Assembly (NCBI RefSeq): GCF_046483665.1
Contig: NZ_JAWOCR010000016.1
Span: forward strand, 1-64,000
Reading direction: 5' to 3'
Length of the DNA: 64,000 nucleotides
DNA from: Thiohalophilus sp046483665
GTDB taxonomy: Bacteria; Pseudomonadota; Gammaproteobacteria; UBA6429; Thiohalophilaceae
The translations under genes were made by a program, and so were the position numbers. Shown here one piece after another: positions 60,995-64,000 of the stretch. The stretch's first letter is position 1. Each line of letters starts with the position of its first letter. Below the pieces are notes generated by a model. The model was not told the DNA's origin, made no database searches, and saw only the letters and a program-made list of their open reading frames with translations.

Positions 60995-61133
60995 ATAGAT
61001 GTTCCGAATACCAGATCACTTTGTTCAAAAGATTGCTTCGCTTCGCTCGCAATGACCCAAAATAGTGAGGTCATTGCGAGGAACAACGTGACGAAGCAAT
61101 CTCTCTGGACTGGTATTCGGAACATCTATTTAG
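60991..61133. mobile_element. 143-bp inverted-repeat element (MITE-like), copy 2
   Basis: Termini are CTAAATAGATGTTCCGAATA and TATTCGGAACATCTATTTAG. It is the same length as copy 1 (25915-26057) and differs at four positions. Two of these, tenth from each end, form a G-C to T-A pair change that preserves the inverted repeat. Its first bases supply the stop codon of the CocE gene. Confidence 0.88.
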
Positions 61134-61216
61134 ACCATATCAATAGCAATGATAGACGCGCGGCACTGATACTGATGGCATTGACAGCGTCCTATTTAAA
61201 ATAGATAGTTGCCACG

Positions 61217-62113
61217 ATGGCTCATGAACATCATCACATCCCGCATAGCTACAACCGCGCTTTTGCCATAGGCATCAGTCTGAACCTGATCTTTGTGGTG
61301 ATCGAGTTTGTTTATGGCTTCCTCGGCAACTCGCTGGCACTGATCACCGACGCCGGACATAACCTTTCCGATGTGCTGACCTTGCTGCTGGCCTGGGGCG
61401 CTATCTATCTGGCCGGCAAGGAACCCACGCCGTATCGCACTTATGGCTTCCGTCGATTGACAATTCTCGCTTCGTTGTTGAGCGGGATGTTGTTGCTGGT
61501 GGCGGTGGGCGCAATTGCCTGGGAGGCGGTGGGCCGCCTGGCCGATCCGCAACCGGTCGACGGTATGACCGTGATCATCGTCGCCGCAATCGGCGTGGTG
61601 ATCAATACCATCACCGCGCTGCTGTTCATCCGTGGCCAGAAGCATGATCTGAATATCAAGGCGGCTTTTTTGCACATGGCCGCCGATGCGGGCGTGTCGC
61701 TTGGCGTAGTGATCGCCGGTGTCGTCATCATGTTTACCGACTGGCTGTGGGTCGATCCCCTGCTTGGTCTGCTTATCGCACTGGTCATTCTCTACAGCAC
61801 GCTGGAACTGCTGCGTGATTCCACCGGCCTGGCCATTGATGCCGTTCCCAAAGGGATCGACCCGCATGAGGTTGAAGCTTATTTAAAACAGCTCCCCGGT
61901 GTCGACGAAGTTCACGACTTGCACATCTGGCCGGTGAGCACCACCGAAAACGCACTCACCGCACATCTGGTCGTCCCGCAATTTCCGGCTGATGACGCGC
62001 TGGTGCAACTGGCCAGCGACGAACTGCACCGTCGCTTCGGCATCGACCACGTCACACTGCAATGCGAGACCGGCAACGATTACTGCAAACAGGCCAGCCC
62101 GGGCAGTTTGTAG
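61217..62113 (+). CDS. CDF-family cation efflux protein (CzcD/ZitB-like)
   Basis: A 298-residue cation diffusion facilitator with six membrane helices. The metal-site motif in helix two is SLALITDAGHNLSDVLTLLL and the HxxxD in helix five is FLHMAADAGVSLGV. The HHHxxH N-terminus is His-rich. The cytoplasmic C-terminal domain has LPGVDEVHDLHIWPVS and ALTAHLVVP, as in ZitB/CzcD, so Zn(II) is the likely substrate. It adds to the metal-export genes of the window. Confidence 0.93.
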   Translation: MAHEHHHIPHSYNRAFAIGISLNLIFVVIEFVYGFLGNSLALITDAGHNLSDVLTLLLAWGAIYLAGKEPTPYRTYGFRRLTILASLLSGMLLLVAVGAIAWEAVGRLADPQPVDGMTVIIVAAIGVVINTITALLFIRGQKHDLNIKAAFLHMAADAGVSLGVVIAGVVIMFTDWLWVDPLLGLLIALVILYSTLELLRDSTGLAIDAVPKGIDPHEVEAYLKQLPGVDEVHDLHIWPVSTTENALTAHLVVPQFPADDALVQLASDELHRRFGIDHVTLQCETGNDYCKQASPGSL

Positions 62114-62138
62114 CTAACAGGCTTATATCAACCTTTTT

Positions 62139-62341
62139 CACCACGAAGACATGAAGCCTCGAAGTATTTAAGAAGAATTAAACCATAATGATCTCGCAGA
62201 GGCGCCAAGACGCCAAGGACAAATAAATTATTTCTCTGCGGCTTGGCGTCTTGGCGAGAAACATCTATTCGGGTTTGATTTTCACCACGAAGGCGCGAAG
62301 TATAACAATTGTTTTCCTCGTGGCTTCGCGTCTTCGTGGTA
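62139..62341. repeat. Cluster of octamer-arm inverted elements
   Basis: A half-arm (62139-62165, CACCACGAAGACATGAAGCC) is followed by a complete pair, 62193-62262 (CGCAGAGGCGCCAAGACGCC ... GGCTTGGCGTCTTGGCGAGA). A second pair follows at 62281-62341 (CACCACGAAGGCGCGAAG ... CTTCGCGTCTTCGTGGT). Confidence 0.8.
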
Positions 62342-62459
62342 AAGCTTTTAAAATCTTCTGTACCAGTGCGTTATTAGAGACCAGTTGGCAGTCGGTAGGC
62401 CCGAGATAGCGAAGCGCTATCGGGCATTTATCTAATAGAAGCAGTGACAGGAACACTCT

Positions 62460-62535
62460 GTTGTGGGTGGGGCTTGCAGCCGCGACTTGTCGAACCTGGC
62501 AGGCTGGTCGCCGATGAAATCGCCTCCCACAAAAA
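62460..62535. repeat. REP-like element, GGCGATTTCATCGGCGACC type
   Basis: GTGGGTGGGGCTTGCAGCCG faces GTCGCCGATGAAATCGCCTC, with the same CGACTTGTCG centre as 52800-52872. A small palindrome (62398-62425, CCCGATAGCG type) lies before it. Confidence 0.85.
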
Positions 62536-62599
62536 AATAGTTGGCAGAAACAGTGCAGGTCAGGTTGCACGCAGTGCTACCTGACATAACACTGATTAT

Positions 62600-62668
62600 C
62601 ACCACGAAGGCGCGAAGTCTCGAAGTATATGAATATTCTCTTCGTGTCTTCGAGCCTTTTCTGGTAAA
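62600..62668. repeat. Octamer-arm inverted element, short form
   Basis: Left arm ACCACGAAGGCGCGAAGTCT faces CTTCGTGTCTTCGAGCCTTT and ends CTGGT. The gap 62114-62705 is filled by repeats; I see no gene in it. Confidence 0.75.
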
Positions 62669-62705
62669 GCTTTTAGAGTTTTCTGTACCAGCACGCAGTC
62701 AGAAA

Positions 62706-63308
62706 TCACCCGTAGCTGGCAGTCACCAGAAAAACGGGGTAATCCGCCTCTTCCTTGTTGACTACATGGGCGGTGCTGAACCGGATATCGGTGAAGCCCT
62801 GCTCGCGCATTAACGACTCGAGGGCATCACGCTCGAATCCGTGGTGGAAGACGCCTTCCACATCGGCCGGATGAAAGGTCCCATCTTCCCTGTCCAGATC
62901 GGCCAGGGCGACCCGACCGCCTGACCTGAGGCTGTCGGCAAAGCGACCGAACAGTTTTACCGTGTCTTCGACGTGATGCAGGGCCATGGCGCTGACAATA
63001 AGATCAAACTTCTGCTTCAGAGGAGCTTCGAGAATATCCTGACAGCAGATCTCTACCTTGCCCTGCAATTCCGGCTTGGCAGCCAGCTTTTCCAGCATGG
63101 AACCGGAAACGTCCACCGCCACAATATTATTCACGTGCGGGGCGATATGCGCGCTGATCAATCCGGTACCGGCACCAAAGTCCATGACCGACATGTCACT
63201 GCTCAGCGGGATACGCTCGACAATGGCCGACCCGATGCCCACCGACAAGGCTGTAATCATCTCGTTGGTATCCCAGTCCCGGGACTTTTCTTCAAACAGA
63301 TCCGACAT
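62706..63308 (-). CDS. Class I SAM-dependent methyltransferase
   Basis: A 200-residue Rossmann methyltransferase. Motif I is SVMDFGAGTGLISAHIAPHV, motif II is AVDVSGSMLEKLAAK, and motif IV is DLIVSAMALHHVEDTVKLFG, typical of Methyltransf_11/25 small-molecule enzymes. The start has AGGAG upstream. The substrate is unknown; it lies directly downstream of the VOC gene on the same strand. Confidence 0.86.
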   Translation of the reverse strand: MSDLFEEKSRDWDTNEMITALSVGIGSAIVERIPLSSDMSVMDFGAGTGLISAHIAPHVNNIVAVDVSGSMLEKLAAKPELQGKVEICCQDILEAPLKQKFDLIVSAMALHHVEDTVKLFGRFADSLRSGGRVALADLDREDGTFHPADVEGVFHHGFERDALESLMREQGFTDIRFSTAHVVNKEEADYPVFLVTASYG

Positions 63309-63414
63309 GCCTGATTTCTCCTGTTACAAGCTGAAGAGAAGACTATTTTGACAAAGACTGTTCAGAAATAACAGTTTTACGCGCCCGGGAGGCTCAAGAT
63401 AAGAGTGTGTATAT

Positions 63415-63827
63415 TTAGGCCGCCTCTTCCGGCCCCACCCGGAACAACGGGTTATGCGCCACCTCCCAGAGGTGGCCATCGGGATCCTGAAAGTAACCGC
63501 TATAGCCGCCCAGAAGACTTTTTCGGATCGTCTGGTAATCGTTGCTACAGCCTGTTCGGCAAGACGGATAACTTCATCCACCTCGGCTTCAGAGTGTACG
63601 TTGTGCGCCAGGGTGAAGCCTTCAAAGCCAGTGCCTTGCGCCGGGACACCGGCATCTTGTGCCAATGCCTCCCGCCCGTACAATTCCAGCCACGTGCCAT
63701 TAAGCGTGAAGAAGGCGACTTGCGGCTGGGATTCCCTGCGCGGGAATCCCAGCCCCTGTTCGTAGAATCGGATTGATGCCTCCAGGTCGCGCACGCCCAG
63801 GGTGACCATGCTGATTCGCGGCTTCAT
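63415..63827 (-). pseudogene. VOC family gene with a single-base frameshift
   Basis: From the ATG at 63827 the frame shows the VOC N-terminal module (ISMVTLGVRDLEASIRFYEQ, FTLNGTWLELYGREALA) up to SEKVFW. At about 63508-63511 one G is missing from an expected GGGG. The annotated frame then turns into Arg-rich nonsense ending at 63324. In the -1 frame the expected family C-terminus resumes (GGYSGYFQDPDGHLWEVAHN, then PLFRVGPEEAA and a stop at 63415). The original protein would have had about 137 residues. A sequencing or assembly error is as likely as a real mutation. Confidence 0.85.
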
Positions 63828-63872
63828 TGGCTATCTCCCTATGTCATCAGACTAAACAATGTCAGCATCACA

Positions 63873-64000
63873 TTAATTATAGAAGCTCACACAGACCATT
63901 AAATCATCGCCTTCTATCCGCTGATAGACTTCAGATGACGTAAATTCCGGAGAGAACTGACAGCCCATAACCAACCGTTCGAGGTTGGCTATACGGTCTC
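63873..64000 (-). CDS. C-terminal end of an unidentified gene
   Basis: The reverse-strand frame enters from the right edge of the window and stops at TAA (63875-63873). It has 41 codons (DRIANLERLVMGCQFSPEFT, then SSEVYQRIEGDDLMVCVSFY). The composition and lack of rare-codon runs look protein-like, but the family cannot be recognised. Confidence 0.4.
   Translation of the reverse strand, partial: DRIANLERLVMGCQFSPEFTSSEVYQRIEGDDLMVCVSFYN

Noticed and set aside
63324..63827. A 167-residue VOC protein read straight through
   Set aside because: The last third is Arg-rich and unlike the family, while the true C-terminus lies in another frame; annotated as a frameshifted gene instead.

Overview
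The window reads as a chromosomal segment of a free-living gammaproteobacterium, probably from the Chromatiales/Ectothiorhodospiraceae-like part of the class. The evidence is a block whose order matches Pseudomonas aeruginosa (coq7, speD, an osmC-like gene, crp/vfr, trpC, trpD, trpG, trpE, gph, rpe), gammaproteobacterial-type SpeD and CRP proteins, and purE-purK. No rRNA, tRNA, CRISPR array, prophage or integron was seen. The organism itself cannot be named from sequence alone.

Layout. 1-7.6 kb: a partial four-helix-bundle gene, rplM-rpsI with two promoters and a candidate small RNA, an alpha/beta hydrolase, a [2Fe-2S] ferredoxin, a GlcF-like Fe-S protein, a beta-barrel protein, coq7, speD and a VOC protein. 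7.6-17.3 kb: a DUF885 peptidase-like gene, osmC, crp, then the rpe-gph-trpE-trpG-trpD-trpC block with a candidate trp leader peptide. 17.5-20 kb: a DUF3530 hydrolase, a CopD-like membrane protein and djlA. 20.3-41.2 kb: a copper/silver and metal-uptake region: copA with a cupredoxin gene, an HDOD protein behind a near-consensus CRP site, a TauE-like protein coupled to a sigma-54 activator, an OprC-like receptor/TonB/PepSY/second TonB receptor operon, and a cusCBA operon with a cytochrome c, a 42-residue membrane peptide and a DUF302 protein. 41.3-47.9 kb: DUF3365 heme protein, methyltransferase, SulP transporter, purE-purK and a conserved hypothetical. 48.3-54.8 kb: a cluster resembling the mycobacterial decaprenyl-phosphate-arabinose pathway (HAD-UbiA fusion, DprE1, DprE2, epimerase, FAD oxidoreductase, GtrA). 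54.9-64 kb: cytochrome c'-like protein, metallo-beta-lactamase fold protein, DUF2202 ferritin-like protein, an ATP-grasp/CocE pair, a CDF transporter, a methyltransferase and a frameshifted VOC gene.

The strongest unexplained signal is between the genes. Nearly every long intergenic gap holds one of four repeat classes: (1) elements whose two inverted arms are themselves tandem octamers (CGCAGAGG-like or CACGAAGA-like); (2) tandem arrays whose unit is always 7 bp although the sequence differs from array to array, several in inverted pairs; (3) palindromic REP-like elements with GGGAGGCGATTTCATCGGCG; (4) two copies of a 143-bp inverted-repeat element that differ by a compensatory base-pair change. 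Two class-1 elements, 467 and 458 bp, each carry one gene of the GxxExxY/PD-(D/E)XK nuclease family in the same position and orientation. One splits trpE from trpG and the other splits cusB from cusA. They look like the gene-bearing form of an otherwise gene-less element family, comparable in logic to REP elements and their RAYT transposases. This is the best candidate here for an undescribed mobile system.

All functional calls rest on reading motifs and remembered family features; no search was run.
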